From Niastella vici (GTDB lineage Bacteria; Bacteroidota; Bacteroidia; Chitinophagales; Chitinophagaceae), in the NCBI RefSeq assembly GCF_002077945.1, contig NZ_LVYD01000042.1:248001-312000 (forward strand): 64,000 nt of DNA, written 5' to 3'. Within the stretch, counting starts at the first letter, position 1; each line of letters begins with the position of its first letter. A program made the position numbers and the translations under genes. The notes under the pieces are model-generated. The model did not search any database. It saw nothing but the letters and a program-made list of their open reading frames with translations, and was not told the DNA's origin. Below, piece by piece: positions 17,004 through 26,242 of the stretch.

Positions 17004-18193
17004 TTTTTTGTAATGATCATGTTGAGTAAATAATTTTCCATTTTGCCAGCGATCTTTGACAACTCAAAATGTTGCCGGGCATACTCATTTGCCTTTACCG
17101 CCATCGTATTGGCAACAGCTAAATTATCCTTGTACCACAACAATGCCTGCGTTATGCTTTGCACAGATCCGGTTTCAAAATAGTAACCCGTTTCCATATG
17201 GGTAACCAGTTCTTTGTGAGCCGGAATATCACTGACCAGCACCGGCAAACCGGCGAACATCGCTTCCAGTGTGGCGGCGCCAAACCCTTCGCTGTGTGAG
17301 GGAAAAACAAAACAGTCATACTCATTAATAAGCTGGGGTATATCGTTTCTGCCTCCTAATAAAACCACCTTGTTCTGCAACCCAAGCTCATTTATAAGGG
17401 CCGATAATGATTCCCGCACCGGACCATCGCCGGCTATATGAAGAACAGCCTGCGGACAAGCCGGCAAAAACTCGTTGAAGGCCAGGATCAGGTCGCGCTG
17501 GCCTTTTACCGGCACCAGCCGCCCTACGTTTAAGAACCGGAGTGGCTTTCCCGGAATGGTTTGTGGAACCTGGAACCGGAATATATTACTATCGCGGCCT
17601 CTGTGTATGACTACAATTTTATTGGCATCGATGCCTAATGCCTTTCCGTTCGATTGCTTTACTGCGTCGGTGATTGCCATAAACCCTTTACAATACCGCG
17701 CTGTTGATTTATTCGCCCATTTAAAAAAGGGCACCAGCACTTTTGCCTTCCAGGAAAGTGTTGAATTGTAAGCGTCGGAATACAGGTCGCTTACGAAGTT
17801 TCCTATCACCGGAATGTGGCTGAACCGGCCTACTAACCGGGCAACCAGCTCTGACCGGGTTAAGTAAGCTACTATAATATCGGGTTGCTCTTTTTGAACG
17901 ATTGCTTTTAATTGTTTGTAAGCCTGGGGAAATCCATATTTCTTCCTAAGGCCTAGCGAATGCACTGTTATGCCATGCTCAATGAACCGTTGCTTTAACT
18001 GATCACCGGCATATAAGTGGCAAACAACAGGTTTCATGTTCTTAAACCGGATCACGTTAGCCAAAAGACTTTGCTCAGCGCCGCCGGTTTGTAACGTATC
18101 AATTACAAACAGCACTTTGTAAGGCCGGGATTGATCGTTACTGCCTGCCATCTTGTTTATTTCTTCGGCAACAGCCAGCGTATTGTTATCCAT
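17000..18193 (-). CDS. Glycosyltransferase family 4
   Basis: 397 residues from the ATG at 18193 (MDNNTLAVAEEINK); an upstream TTG at 18220 is possible but would overlap the FkbM gene further. Motifs: VLFVIDTLQTGGAEQSLLAN at the N-terminus, RFLNVGRLVPVKGQRDLILAF, LHIAGDGPVRESL, and PSHSEGFGAATLEAMFAGLPVLVSDIPAHKELV in the C-terminal domain. Soluble, acting at the inner face of the membrane. It overlaps the FkbM gene upstream by 8 bp and the next GT4 by 4 bp, so these three genes form one translational unit. Confidence 0.88.
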   Translation of the reverse strand: MDNNTLAVAEEINKMAGSNDQSRPYKVLFVIDTLQTGGAEQSLLANVIRFKNMKPVVCHLYAGDQLKQRFIEHGITVHSLGLRKKYGFPQAYKQLKAIVQKEQPDIIVAYLTRSELVARLVGRFSHIPVIGNFVSDLYSDAYNSTLSWKAKVLVPFFKWANKSTARYCKGFMAITDAVKQSNGKALGIDANKIVVIHRGRDSNIFRFQVPQTIPGKPLRFLNVGRLVPVKGQRDLILAFNEFLPACPQAVLHIAGDGPVRESLSALINELGLQNKVVLLGGRNDIPQLINEYDCFVFPSHSEGFGAATLEAMFAGLPVLVSDIPAHKELVTHMETGYYFETGSVQSITQALLWYKDNLAVANTMAVKANEYARQHFELSKIAGKMENYLLNMIITKN

Positions 18194-18974
18194 ACTGGGC
18201 AACGGAGCTTTTATTCTCAATGAATGATATTGTTACGTTCTCTCCTTTACAAAACATCGTAAACTCCCGGTCGGCAATAGCCCTGAAAAATGCCGATGTA
18301 CAACCGGGGTGATCTCCATCGTGTAATTCAACCATTATACACCGCACCATGGGCAACCAGCTCTGATAGTTGTACATAAAGAGCTCCTTTTCGGCGCCCT
18401 CAATGTCAACCTTTAGTATATCGATCCTTTTAAGGTTGTACTTTTTAACAAGGTCGTTAATAGTAATGCAGGTGGTTGTACCTACCTTTTCGCCCGTGGC
18501 CTCCACTATTCTAAACGCATATTCGCCGCGGCCGCCATCATAAATTTCCTGCTCTTTATTTTCGTACCATATGGCGTTATTCAGCGGATACACATTACTA
18601 AACCCAGATATATTTTTTACCAACTGATCATAATTGTGTTTTTCGGGCTCAACGGCAATTACCTGTGCATTGGGGTACTTTGTTTTAAAATATATGGCCG
18701 ACAAACCAACATTTGCTCCCAGGTCAATGATTGTTTCAACCGGGTCCCCGTTCAAACCACTATAACTATACTGGTCGAACACCATTACCTGTTGAAAAAC
18801 CTTAAAATCGGAACTGCCTTTTCTGATATGAACCTTTCGCCCTTTCCACTTCACTTCATATTCAGCATCGGCAGTTGTCATCGCCATACAAATGATCAGC
18901 GACTTCATAATTCCAATACGGGAAATAAACCGTAGGATAGCATACACCTTTTTGTTTAGTTTGTCCCTCTTCAT
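18186..18974 (-). CDS. FkbM-family SAM-dependent methyltransferase
   Basis: 262 residues. The SAM-binding motif ETIIDLGANVGLSAIYFKTK (about 80-99), AVEPEKHNY with the acidic ribose ligand, and IDILKVDIEGAEKELF (about 174-189) identify the FkbM family (Methyltransf_21). In polysaccharide loci such proteins O-methylate sugar residues; the exact position is not predictable. The gene sits between GT2 and GT4 genes, 10 bp from the former and overlapping the latter, which supports a role in decorating this glycan. Confidence 0.85.
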   Translation of the reverse strand: MKRDKLNKKVYAILRFISRIGIMKSLIICMAMTTADAEYEVKWKGRKVHIRKGSSDFKVFQQVMVFDQYSYSGLNGDPVETIIDLGANVGLSAIYFKTKYPNAQVIAVEPEKHNYDQLVKNISGFSNVYPLNNAIWYENKEQEIYDGGRGEYAFRIVEATGEKVGTTTCITINDLVKKYNLKRIDILKVDIEGAEKELFMYNYQSWLPMVRCIMVELHDGDHPGCTSAFFRAIADREFTMFCKGENVTISFIENKSSVAQYG

Positions 18975-18984
18975 CGATCAACAT

Positions 18985-19854
18985 TTAATGTTTATTGAAT
19001 TTTAATGTCCCAGGATCTAAAGTTCTTCCGCCAACTCCGGTAATGCCATGCCAAATACCAATTAACCTTAACCTTACCCGTTGAAACCTGTCTGGCGCGT
19101 AAACGGCAGCAGTAATCAACAATTTTGTTTGCTGCCAGCAATATCCCACTAAATTCAACAGGGAGAAATGTTTCTTTACAATAAACATATGATTGCGGGC
19201 TGAATAATAGCCCCGCCATAAAGTAGCCCGGGAAAATTTCTCTCCGCCACCAAGATATAACCGGTTATCTGCACCGTTTTTCAAAACACCTATTTTATAA
19301 CCCCGGCGCTGCATGCGTACCGAATATTCATGATCATCACACATCATAAAGAACTCTTCGCAAACGGGGCCTACGTTGCGAACTACGTCTGCTTTTATAA
19401 GTGCGCCATCGATCATGGCGTAATCTGCTTCCTGTAATTTAATATCGGCCCGTACCGGGTATTTCTTTCCCAACTTAAGATGGGCACCATGTAACCCGAT
19501 CAATGAAAAATCGCTTTGCTCAATACTTTCTACCAGCTCTATTAATGCATTGGGTGCATACATAGTATCATCATCCAACACCCAGAAATACTGGTACTCA
19601 TTAGATCTTAACCCGTATTTCATAGCAGCTGCAATAGCGCCTGCCGAACCGGTATTGCTTTCCATAAAAATGCAATGGATACTGTCGCTGCCATCAATTG
19701 TTTTCAGGTATTCAACCGTACCATCAGTGCTTTTGTTATCTACAATTATAACGGTCGCAGGCTTCAGCTCCTGGGCCAATACATGTTCCAATGCCTGTTT
19801 AAGGGTATCGAGTCTGTTATACGTAACCAGTATCGCGCACACTTTTGCGTTCAT
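18985..19854 (-). CDS. Glycosyltransferase family 2 (GlfT2/rhamnosyltransferase-like)
   Basis: 289 residues, GT-A fold, inverting. Motifs: VCAILVTYNRLDTLKQALEH, IIVDNKSTDG, ESNTGSAGAIAAAM and the DXD-like WVLDDDTM (about 94-101), then EEFFMMCDDHEYSVRMQRRGYKIG with the catalytic base region (DDHEYS). Resembles galactofuranosyl- and rhamnosyl-transferases. More distant from the two GT2 genes upstream than those are from each other. The 26-bp spacing to the next gene and 10-bp spacing to the FkbM gene show one operon. Confidence 0.85.
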   Translation of the reverse strand: MNAKVCAILVTYNRLDTLKQALEHVLAQELKPATVIIVDNKSTDGTVEYLKTIDGSDSIHCIFMESNTGSAGAIAAAMKYGLRSNEYQYFWVLDDDTMYAPNALIELVESIEQSDFSLIGLHGAHLKLGKKYPVRADIKLQEADYAMIDGALIKADVVRNVGPVCEEFFMMCDDHEYSVRMQRRGYKIGVLKNGADNRLYLGGGEKFSRATLWRGYYSARNHMFIVKKHFSLLNLVGYCWQQTKLLITAAVYAPDRFQRVRLRLIGIWHGITGVGGRTLDPGTLKFNKH

Positions 19855-19880
19855 AAAGAGGTAAAATGAGTTAGGATTAA

Positions 19881-20807
19881 TTATTTCTTTTTCGTTTTCG
19901 GGGTCGGTTTACCAGGTAAATATCTTACGTACCACCTGCTTAATCCGTAATCCCTGATCGCTCTGCAGGTATTTCTTGTAACCAGGGAACCATACCTGAA
20001 GCCATGTTTATAGTTCAGGAGGCTTTTTCCAATTGAAACAAACAAGATAGAAAAAAACGCCGTATAATACCGGTTTTTAGCCATCACAAACAGCGAATTG
20101 CGAATGCTGTAATAATCGCGCCACAAAACACTTTCGTCTTTTTTACGAATGCGTGTGTGCTTAACACTCATCCGGTTCCACTTTTTTCGCAGGTCAAGGA
20201 ACAAACCCGAATGCACCACTATTTTATAACCGGCCCTTTTTTGCGACAGATCAAAGTCAAGGTCTTCAAATCCGAAAAACAATTTTGGTTCCGGCACAAT
20301 GCCTTTCAATACGCTTGCCCCTCTAATGATCTTTATCATACCACCGCCGATGGTATCAACTTCCAGGTATTCGCAGTTTTGCAGCTCTTCATTGGCAGTT
20401 CTTATCAGTAACCCCGTGCGCCTGTTTAATTTATGTCCTACCACCCCAACCTGGCCGCATGTAGCGCCATACGATTCGGCCATTTTTAACAGCTTTTCAA
20501 ATGTATCTTCTGTATAAGGGGGATCATTATCATCTGCCCAAAGTATCCACTCATATCCTTCTTTTGCCAATGTTTCCAGGCCAATTTTGCCACCACCGGC
20601 AAATCCTGAATTATGACCAACCATTATATGCGCTGCATTGGGATACAACTGGGCCAGTTTATTTTTAGTGTCCTCATTGTCGTTATTATCAACAATCAGC
20701 AACTTTTCAGGCGGCATGGTTTGATTGAGACATTTTTCTATAGTGTCCATCAAAATATCCGGGCGATTGTACGTCACAATAAATGCAGCAAACTTCTTGT
20801 TGGTCAT
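19881..20807 (-). CDS. Glycosyltransferase family 2, paralogue A
   Basis: 308 residues. GT-A motifs FAAFIVTYNRPDILMDTI, LIVDNNDNEDT, GHNSGFAGGGKIGLE, WILWADDNDPP in the metal-binding position and LFFGFEDLDFDLSQKRAGYKI, which contains the acidic residues expected for catalysis. More than half of the aligned residues are identical to the neighbouring 20885-21772 product, so the two arose by tandem duplication. Retained as separate genes, they probably add two successive, chemically similar residues. C-terminal basic amphipathic region suggests membrane association. Confidence 0.88.
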   Translation of the reverse strand: MTNKKFAAFIVTYNRPDILMDTIEKCLNQTMPPEKLLIVDNNDNEDTKNKLAQLYPNAAHIMVGHNSGFAGGGKIGLETLAKEGYEWILWADDNDPPYTEDTFEKLLKMAESYGATCGQVGVVGHKLNRRTGLLIRTANEELQNCEYLEVDTIGGGMIKIIRGASVLKGIVPEPKLFFGFEDLDFDLSQKRAGYKIVVHSGLFLDLRKKWNRMSVKHTRIRKKDESVLWRDYYSIRNSLFVMAKNRYYTAFFSILFVSIGKSLLNYKHGFRYGSLVTRNTCRAIRDYGLSRWYVRYLPGKPTPKTKKK

Positions 20808-20884
20808 AAGCGTTACGTTTGAGGCACCTGCTATGAGGCTGGTTCTTTTGGTGGTTTTATTCAGGAATTATATGTAAAGCAGGG

Positions 20885-21772
20885 TTATCTTTTGTAATAC
20901 CTGCTCATGCTATAATCAAGTACTGCTCTCCATGTGTTTCGCGTTACCAGGTTGCCATAGCGCCAGCCGTGTTTATAACTTAACAGGCTTTTTGCAAATG
21001 AAACAGTCAGGAATGAGAGCCAGGCCAAAGGAAGCCGGTGCTTTTTCATTATGAACAACGCGTTGCGAATGCTGTAATAATCGCGCCATAAAACGTTTTC
21101 CTCTTTTTTACGGGCAACGGTTTTCGGAACTTCGTGGCGGTCCCAGCGGTCGCGGGCAGCCAGGTACAAACCGCTATGCACAAGAATTTTGTAACCGGCT
21201 TTTTTTTGCGACAGATCAAAGTCAAGATCTTCAAACCCAAAGAACAACTTCTCTTCTGTTATTATGCCACCCAGTACGCTCCTGCCGTTTACGATCTTAC
21301 ATTGCCCGCCCCCAACTGTGTCAACCTCTACATAGGCCTTTTCGCGCAACTCCTCACTCTTTATACGTTGCATAAGGCCGGTGTACTTATTGAACCGGCA
21401 GCCAACCATCCCTACCTGTCCGCATGCAGCGCCATATGATTCGCCCAGTTCTATCAGTTTCTCAAATGTATCGGGCGTGGGTGGCGGGTCATTGTCATCG
21501 CCCCAGAAGATCCACTCATACCCTTCTTTTGACAGGATCTCGAGCCCTATTTTATCGCCACCGGCCGGACCGGCATTATAACCCACTCTTACATACGCCA
21601 CCTGGGGATAAAGTTCATCCAGCTTTTTCTTTGTTTCATCTGTTGCACCATTATCTACTATCAATAACTTTTCGGGTGGCAGTGTTTGCGAAAAGATTTT
21701 TTGAATGGTATCCATCAAAATTTCTGCACGATTGAATGTTACTACAAATGCAGCGAATCTTTTGTTACTCAT
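20885..21772 (-). CDS. Glycosyltransferase family 2, paralogue B
   Basis: 295 residues; same architecture as paralogue A: FAAFVVTFNRAEILMDTI, LIVDNGATDET, GYNAGPAGGDKIGLE, WIFWGDDNDPPP and LFFGFEDLDFDLSQKKAGYKI. Differences cluster around the acceptor-side region (about 125-160) and the C-terminal 40 residues, so specificity may have diverged. It follows the ABC flippase gene by 165 bp, the widest gap in this block; nothing clearly regulatory is visible there. Confidence 0.88.
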   Translation of the reverse strand: MSNKRFAAFVVTFNRAEILMDTIQKIFSQTLPPEKLLIVDNGATDETKKKLDELYPQVAYVRVGYNAGPAGGDKIGLEILSKEGYEWIFWGDDNDPPPTPDTFEKLIELGESYGAACGQVGMVGCRFNKYTGLMQRIKSEELREKAYVEVDTVGGGQCKIVNGRSVLGGIITEEKLFFGFEDLDFDLSQKKAGYKILVHSGLYLAARDRWDRHEVPKTVARKKEENVLWRDYYSIRNALFIMKKHRLPLAWLSFLTVSFAKSLLSYKHGWRYGNLVTRNTWRAVLDYSMSRYYKR

Positions 21773-21937
21773 GACTTATTGTTAATTGAGATCGAGAATT
21801 TGATTACTGTAAGCGTTCTGCAGGACTATGGCATCGCTGATATTAATATGCCTCCCAGTAAATTCAGGGCAGCAGCATGCCAGGCATGTCAATGATGCCT
21901 CCTTAAGTTGTTTTATAAGCTATGAATCAGGCAAAAA

Positions 21938-23746
21938 CTAAAAACCCTGCAAAGAAACCATCTTTTGGAAACGGGTTGATTTATTTACCATTTCGTCGAA
22001 AGAACCGGAAGCTGTCACTTTTCCCTTTTCGAGCAGGTAAATGGTATCTGCTTCTTTTATGGTTGATAAACGGTGCGCGATCAAAATGATGGTATAGGTA
22101 CCATGTAACTGTTCAATATTTTCCTGAATGATCTTTTCTGTTTCAGAATCAAGCGCCGAGGTAGCTTCATCAAAGATCAGCACTTCAGCTTTTTTGTATA
22201 ACTCGCGGGCGATGGAGATTCGCTGGCGTTGTCCACCCGAGATAAGGATACCATTATCACCGAGGCGGGTATCTTCTTTTTCAGGCAGTGAATCTACAAA
22301 AGCACCCAGTGACGCCATCCGCAACACATCTTTAAACCGCTTTTGGTTTTCAGCCGTTGGCTCGTCCCAGAAAGTGATATTATTAAAGATGGTATCATTG
22401 AATACAACCGGCTCCTGTGAAATATAACCAACCTTATCGCGGTACGTGTTGAGGTTGTATTGATCCATGGGAATGCCGTCAAGATACAGCCCACCGGAAT
22501 CGGGGCGTATTAACCCAGCGATCATATTGGCCACGGTTGTTTTACCGGCGCCGCTTTCACCCACCAGCGCTATCGTTGATTTTTTCTCCAGCTCAATACT
22601 GATACCATCGAGCACTTTTAAACTATCGTATGATAAGGTAACGTCTTTGAGCTCAATTTTATCCTGCATAGTTTTAAAGGCAATGGGGCCATGTACTTCC
22701 TGTAAGGAAGCCATTTCATTGGTAAGAGAAGTTACGGCATTGATACCGCCACTGTTCTCAATGAAACCCTGCCAGTAATTCTGCGTCATTACCAGGAAGC
22801 TCAGCGCGCGGTAAAACAGCAACAAGCTCAGGATAATGCTACCCAAACTGGCGCCCATCCAGTTCAACTGCGCAAATATTACCAACGCAACTATTACTAT
22901 AATGATGGGCTCTTTTATACTGGTAAGAAGGGCTGTCATATGACCGATCTTCTTGTTCAACCCTTCGGCCTGGTTAATAACGGTCTTTAATTTAAGAGAA
23001 TACCGGTTAAAGGTATTGGTTGACTTAAGGTATTTAAAGTGATGGGTGGTCTGTATCAGGAAGCTGTTGAAGTCGGCTCCTTTTTTCGACAGGTCGTTCG
23101 ACGCATTTTTAGTGGTCTTATATACTTTGTTGTAGATCAGGTTCGATAGCACAGCGCCAAAACAAACCAGTACGGCAAACTGGTAATTGGCCAAAAATGC
23201 CAGGAACATATAGGTCAGCAACATTACTGCCGCCTGGGCCGCAATAAAATAAAAATGGAACGAAGAAAACAACCGCTGTACTTCAACCGTAAGCGTATTC
23301 TGTATTTTTCCTGAATCGATCTTTAAAAATGCGCTGTATGATAAGCCTTCCAGGTTATTCACCAGTCTATACCGTACTTTCTTGATGAATAGCTCGCGTA
23401 TAGCCGCGTAGTATTTCATCATGATATACTTTATTAATCCTTTGAACAAAAACAGCATCACCAATACCACCAGCACCGTGGTAATCGTTAATTCAAATCC
23501 CATTTTTTTAATGAGCGTAACAATGTGCTGTATTTGCCCCATCGACTCATGGTTATCAGCAGTAGCCTGTGTATGTCCATCTCCTACTGCTTTTAGCAGC
23601 GGAATGAACATGGCCAGTCCAATACCATCGAGAAAACTTACGCACACGCACATGAAAAGAAATAACAATACTTTACTGCCAAGTATGCTGTAGTAGTATT
23701 TGAAATGAGTCAGGAAACCATTTTTCTGAGAGAAAGGGAATTTCAT
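21938..23746 (-). CDS. ABC transporter, fused permease/ATPase (PglK/MsbA-type flippase)
   Basis: 602 residues from the ATG at 23746 (MKFPFSQKNGF). Six membrane segments in the first 330 residues, then a nucleotide-binding domain with Walker A GESGAGKTT, Q-loop region YISQEPVVF, signature ISGGQRQR, Walker B VLIFDEATSALD and the H-loop IAHRL. Half-transporter, acting as a homodimer. In Campylobacter, PglK of this type flips the undecaprenyl-linked heptasaccharide; here no Wzx gene is visible, so this protein is the best candidate to flip the lipid-linked glycan (inference). MsbA-like lipid export is the alternative. It lies between the Wzc gene and the GT2 genes, after a terminator-like hairpin. 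Confidence 0.85.
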   Translation of the reverse strand: MKFPFSQKNGFLTHFKYYYSILGSKVLLFLFMCVCVSFLDGIGLAMFIPLLKAVGDGHTQATADNHESMGQIQHIVTLIKKMGFELTITTVLVVLVMLFLFKGLIKYIMMKYYAAIRELFIKKVRYRLVNNLEGLSYSAFLKIDSGKIQNTLTVEVQRLFSSFHFYFIAAQAAVMLLTYMFLAFLANYQFAVLVCFGAVLSNLIYNKVYKTTKNASNDLSKKGADFNSFLIQTTHHFKYLKSTNTFNRYSLKLKTVINQAEGLNKKIGHMTALLTSIKEPIIIVIVALVIFAQLNWMGASLGSIILSLLLFYRALSFLVMTQNYWQGFIENSGGINAVTSLTNEMASLQEVHGPIAFKTMQDKIELKDVTLSYDSLKVLDGISIELEKKSTIALVGESGAGKTTVANMIAGLIRPDSGGLYLDGIPMDQYNLNTYRDKVGYISQEPVVFNDTIFNNITFWDEPTAENQKRFKDVLRMASLGAFVDSLPEKEDTRLGDNGILISGGQRQRISIARELYKKAEVLIFDEATSALDSETEKIIQENIEQLHGTYTIILIAHRLSTIKEADTIYLLEKGKVTASGSFDEMVNKSTRFQKMVSLQGF

Positions 23747-23838
23747 CGTTCGTTTAATTTTTCGCGGCAGGCTCAAGCGTTAACGTCCGCCCGGATGAAC
23801 CGTTCGGACGGGCTTAAGGCCGTCCTGAATTTATATAA

Positions 23839-23859
23839 AATCCCGCCTAAGGCGGGATT
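23839..23859 (-). terminator. Strong GC hairpin between Wzc and flippase genes
   Basis: AATCCCGCC (23839-23847) and GGCGGGATT (23851-23859) form a perfect 9-bp stem with a 3-nt loop, followed on the minus strand by TTATATAAATT. It lies 14 bp after the Wzc stop codon. A second, weaker GC stem (23784-23789 with 23805-23810) follows before the flippase start. This could end or attenuate transcription unless an antiterminator such as the UpxY protein acts. Confidence 0.6.
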
Positions 23860-23873
23860 CGGTGTTCAGCTTA

Positions 23874-26231
23874 TTACGCTATTTTCAATTTACTGTCGGA
23901 ACTTTTTTTCTTTTTTTTCGATTTGCCCATTTGACCGTACTCGTATCCGTAGCCATATACATGCTGGAATCCGTAACCTGGCTTTATACCATTTATGATC
24001 AGGGATATATGCGGTAACTTTTGATCAAGGTGCAATTGATTGATGAGCTTGATCGATGGACGAACCGTATACTTATGCCGCAGCACAAAGAAGGAGATAT
24101 CGGCCATTTTACCAAGTGACAATGCATCTGATACTGCTTCAACCGGCGGTGTATCCATTATAACATAATCAAAATGCGCTCTCAGGTAATCGAATAACGA
24201 TTTCATGCGGGGATTCAGAATGATCTCGCCCGGGTTCAGCGGTAAAGGCGTACCGGCGCTGATGAACACCAGGTTTTCCATTTCAGGCACTAATTGCACC
24301 ACATCATCAATCTGCATTTCACCACGCAGGTAATTGGTAATACCTGGCGATTTTTTAAATCCAAGGCGTTCTGACAGGCTGGGATTGCGCAGGTCAAATT
24401 CGAGCAGCACCACTTTCTTGCTACTGATGGCCAGCGAACTTGCCAGGTTCAAACTCACAAAGCTTTTTCCTTCACCACTTACGCTGGAGGTAACCATCAG
24501 CACTTTCTGATCGGGCCCGTACCCCATGTAAGAAATATTCGTACGCAGGGTCCTGAACTGTTCGGCAATAGGCGAAACTGTTTCTTCGGCAATTACCAGG
24601 TCGGCCTTGCTGTCATCAAGAATAATTTCTCCGGCAATTGGCAGCGAGGTAACGCTTTGAACATCTTCCCGGGTCTCCACCTTGTTATTCATCATAAACT
24701 GCACTACGATGATCATAACAGGTATCAGCAGCCCCAGCATGAGCCCCATGGCATACACCATGTAAGGTTTGGGGTTTACACTCTTGCTGATATTCCAGTC
24801 AATGATGCGCGAACCGGCAATGCCTGCCGATGCATATTCCATTTTCTTATCCTCGATCTTCTGTTGCAGAAAGGTGTACAGGGCATCTTTAACACCCAAT
24901 ACCCTGTTGGTTTGATTGAGGTCTTTCTCTTTTTCAGTCATTCCCTGAAAGCGACCAGTGGCACTTTGTTCCTGGTTTACAATAAAGTCATTGCTTGTTC
25001 TCAACTGCTGACGAATACTGTTGATGCTGGTAAAAATGCTGCTTTTTAATGTACCCAGGGCGGCATTGATATCGGGCAGGCGAATATCTTGCGGGGTACC
25101 ACGGTCGAGGATCTCTTTTCTTCTTAACACCAGTTTGTTGAACTGATCAACAAAACCACTCAGACCAGGGTCCTGCAAAGCTGTTACATTAGGAATGATC
25201 TGCTCCTGGCCGCTTTGCTGAATACTATTTTCAACCTGGGTTAACAGGTTGTCTTTTAACAGGTTCTCACTTTTCTTGCTATCGAGCGTAACCAGGTTAC
25301 CGAGTATCTGGTTGGCTGATGTACCTACATCGTTTACCTTGTTGTTCGATTTGAAGTCTTTTACTTTATTGGCCTGTGTCGCCAGTTCGGATGATACCGT
25401 TGACAACCGGTTCTCGAGGAACTCGATCTCTGTACGCAGGGCCTTGCTTTTGAATTCGAAATTGGCCACATCATAATTATACAGCAGCACTTCAACGATC
25501 TGTTTGGCCCTTTCAGGAATTTCATCCTTTACCGTAATCTGCAACATGGCCATACCACCTTTGGGCACCGCACTGGCCGAGATCCTTGATGCATATTTTG
25601 CTACGGCCCCATCCTTCCCGGGAAAACGAAGCAGGTATGTTCCTTTTTGAATGGTGATAAAGGGTTTGGGCACAATAGTAATGGTGTCATGGTGAAATAC
25701 CAGTGGCACACTATATACTCCTTTTACCAGTTCTTTTTCGTGCTGGATCTTGTAGCCTTCATCAGTTACCATGAGCTTATACACGGGGGTAGCCTCATCA
25801 ACATCCCAGCGTTTCAGGTTGATCGTGAATGGCAAAGAATCCAAATGAAGTTGCTTATCGAGCACCCGGCCCTTTGTCATCACTTCTATATCGAGGTGTA
25901 ATGAGTCAACGATCTGATGAATAAGCGCTGCTGATTCCAGTTTGAATATTTCGCTGTTCAAATCAGGTTGCGCCTGCGCAGCAGGGCTACCATTGCCACC
26001 AAACGCCGACCCACCCAGGATATTTGTGGTTACCTCACCGGGCGACTGCACCTGAATGAATGTAGATACCTGGTACAGCGGTGTTGTATATCGTATGTAC
26101 ACAAATGCAACAGCTAAACAAACGCCGGCAGATAAAATAAGCCAATAATAGCCTTTTGCCAGTTTTGAGAAAAGTCGTTTGGCATCAAACCCTTTACTTT
26201 CTTCTGGCTCTTCAAAATACTTCTGCTCCAT
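23874..26231 (-). CDS. Wzc-like polysaccharide co-polymerase / BY-kinase
   Basis: 785 residues. An N-terminal Wzz domain is bounded by two membrane segments (about 30-50 and 495-520), with a long coiled-coil periplasmic region between. The C-terminal tyrosine-kinase domain carries Walker A SSVSGEGKS (about 582-590), Walker A' LLEFDLRNP (about 609-617) and Walker B VIMDTPP (about 690-696). The tail (about 753-766) is a tyrosine cluster, YGFQHVYGYGYEYG, followed by a lysine run; such clusters are autophosphorylated and control chain length and export. It partners with the Wza-like lipoprotein 11 bp upstream. No Wzb-type phosphatase is seen in the window. Confidence 0.92.
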   Translation of the reverse strand: MEQKYFEEPEESKGFDAKRLFSKLAKGYYWLILSAGVCLAVAFVYIRYTTPLYQVSTFIQVQSPGEVTTNILGGSAFGGNGSPAAQAQPDLNSEIFKLESAALIHQIVDSLHLDIEVMTKGRVLDKQLHLDSLPFTINLKRWDVDEATPVYKLMVTDEGYKIQHEKELVKGVYSVPLVFHHDTITIVPKPFITIQKGTYLLRFPGKDGAVAKYASRISASAVPKGGMAMLQITVKDEIPERAKQIVEVLLYNYDVANFEFKSKALRTEIEFLENRLSTVSSELATQANKVKDFKSNNKVNDVGTSANQILGNLVTLDSKKSENLLKDNLLTQVENSIQQSGQEQIIPNVTALQDPGLSGFVDQFNKLVLRRKEILDRGTPQDIRLPDINAALGTLKSSIFTSINSIRQQLRTSNDFIVNQEQSATGRFQGMTEKEKDLNQTNRVLGVKDALYTFLQQKIEDKKMEYASAGIAGSRIIDWNISKSVNPKPYMVYAMGLMLGLLIPVMIIVVQFMMNNKVETREDVQSVTSLPIAGEIILDDSKADLVIAEETVSPIAEQFRTLRTNISYMGYGPDQKVLMVTSSVSGEGKSFVSLNLASSLAISSKKVVLLEFDLRNPSLSERLGFKKSPGITNYLRGEMQIDDVVQLVPEMENLVFISAGTPLPLNPGEIILNPRMKSLFDYLRAHFDYVIMDTPPVEAVSDALSLGKMADISFFVLRHKYTVRPSIKLINQLHLDQKLPHISLIINGIKPGYGFQHVYGYGYEYGQMGKSKKKKKSSDSKLKIA

Positions 26232-26242
26232 GAAGGAAAGTT

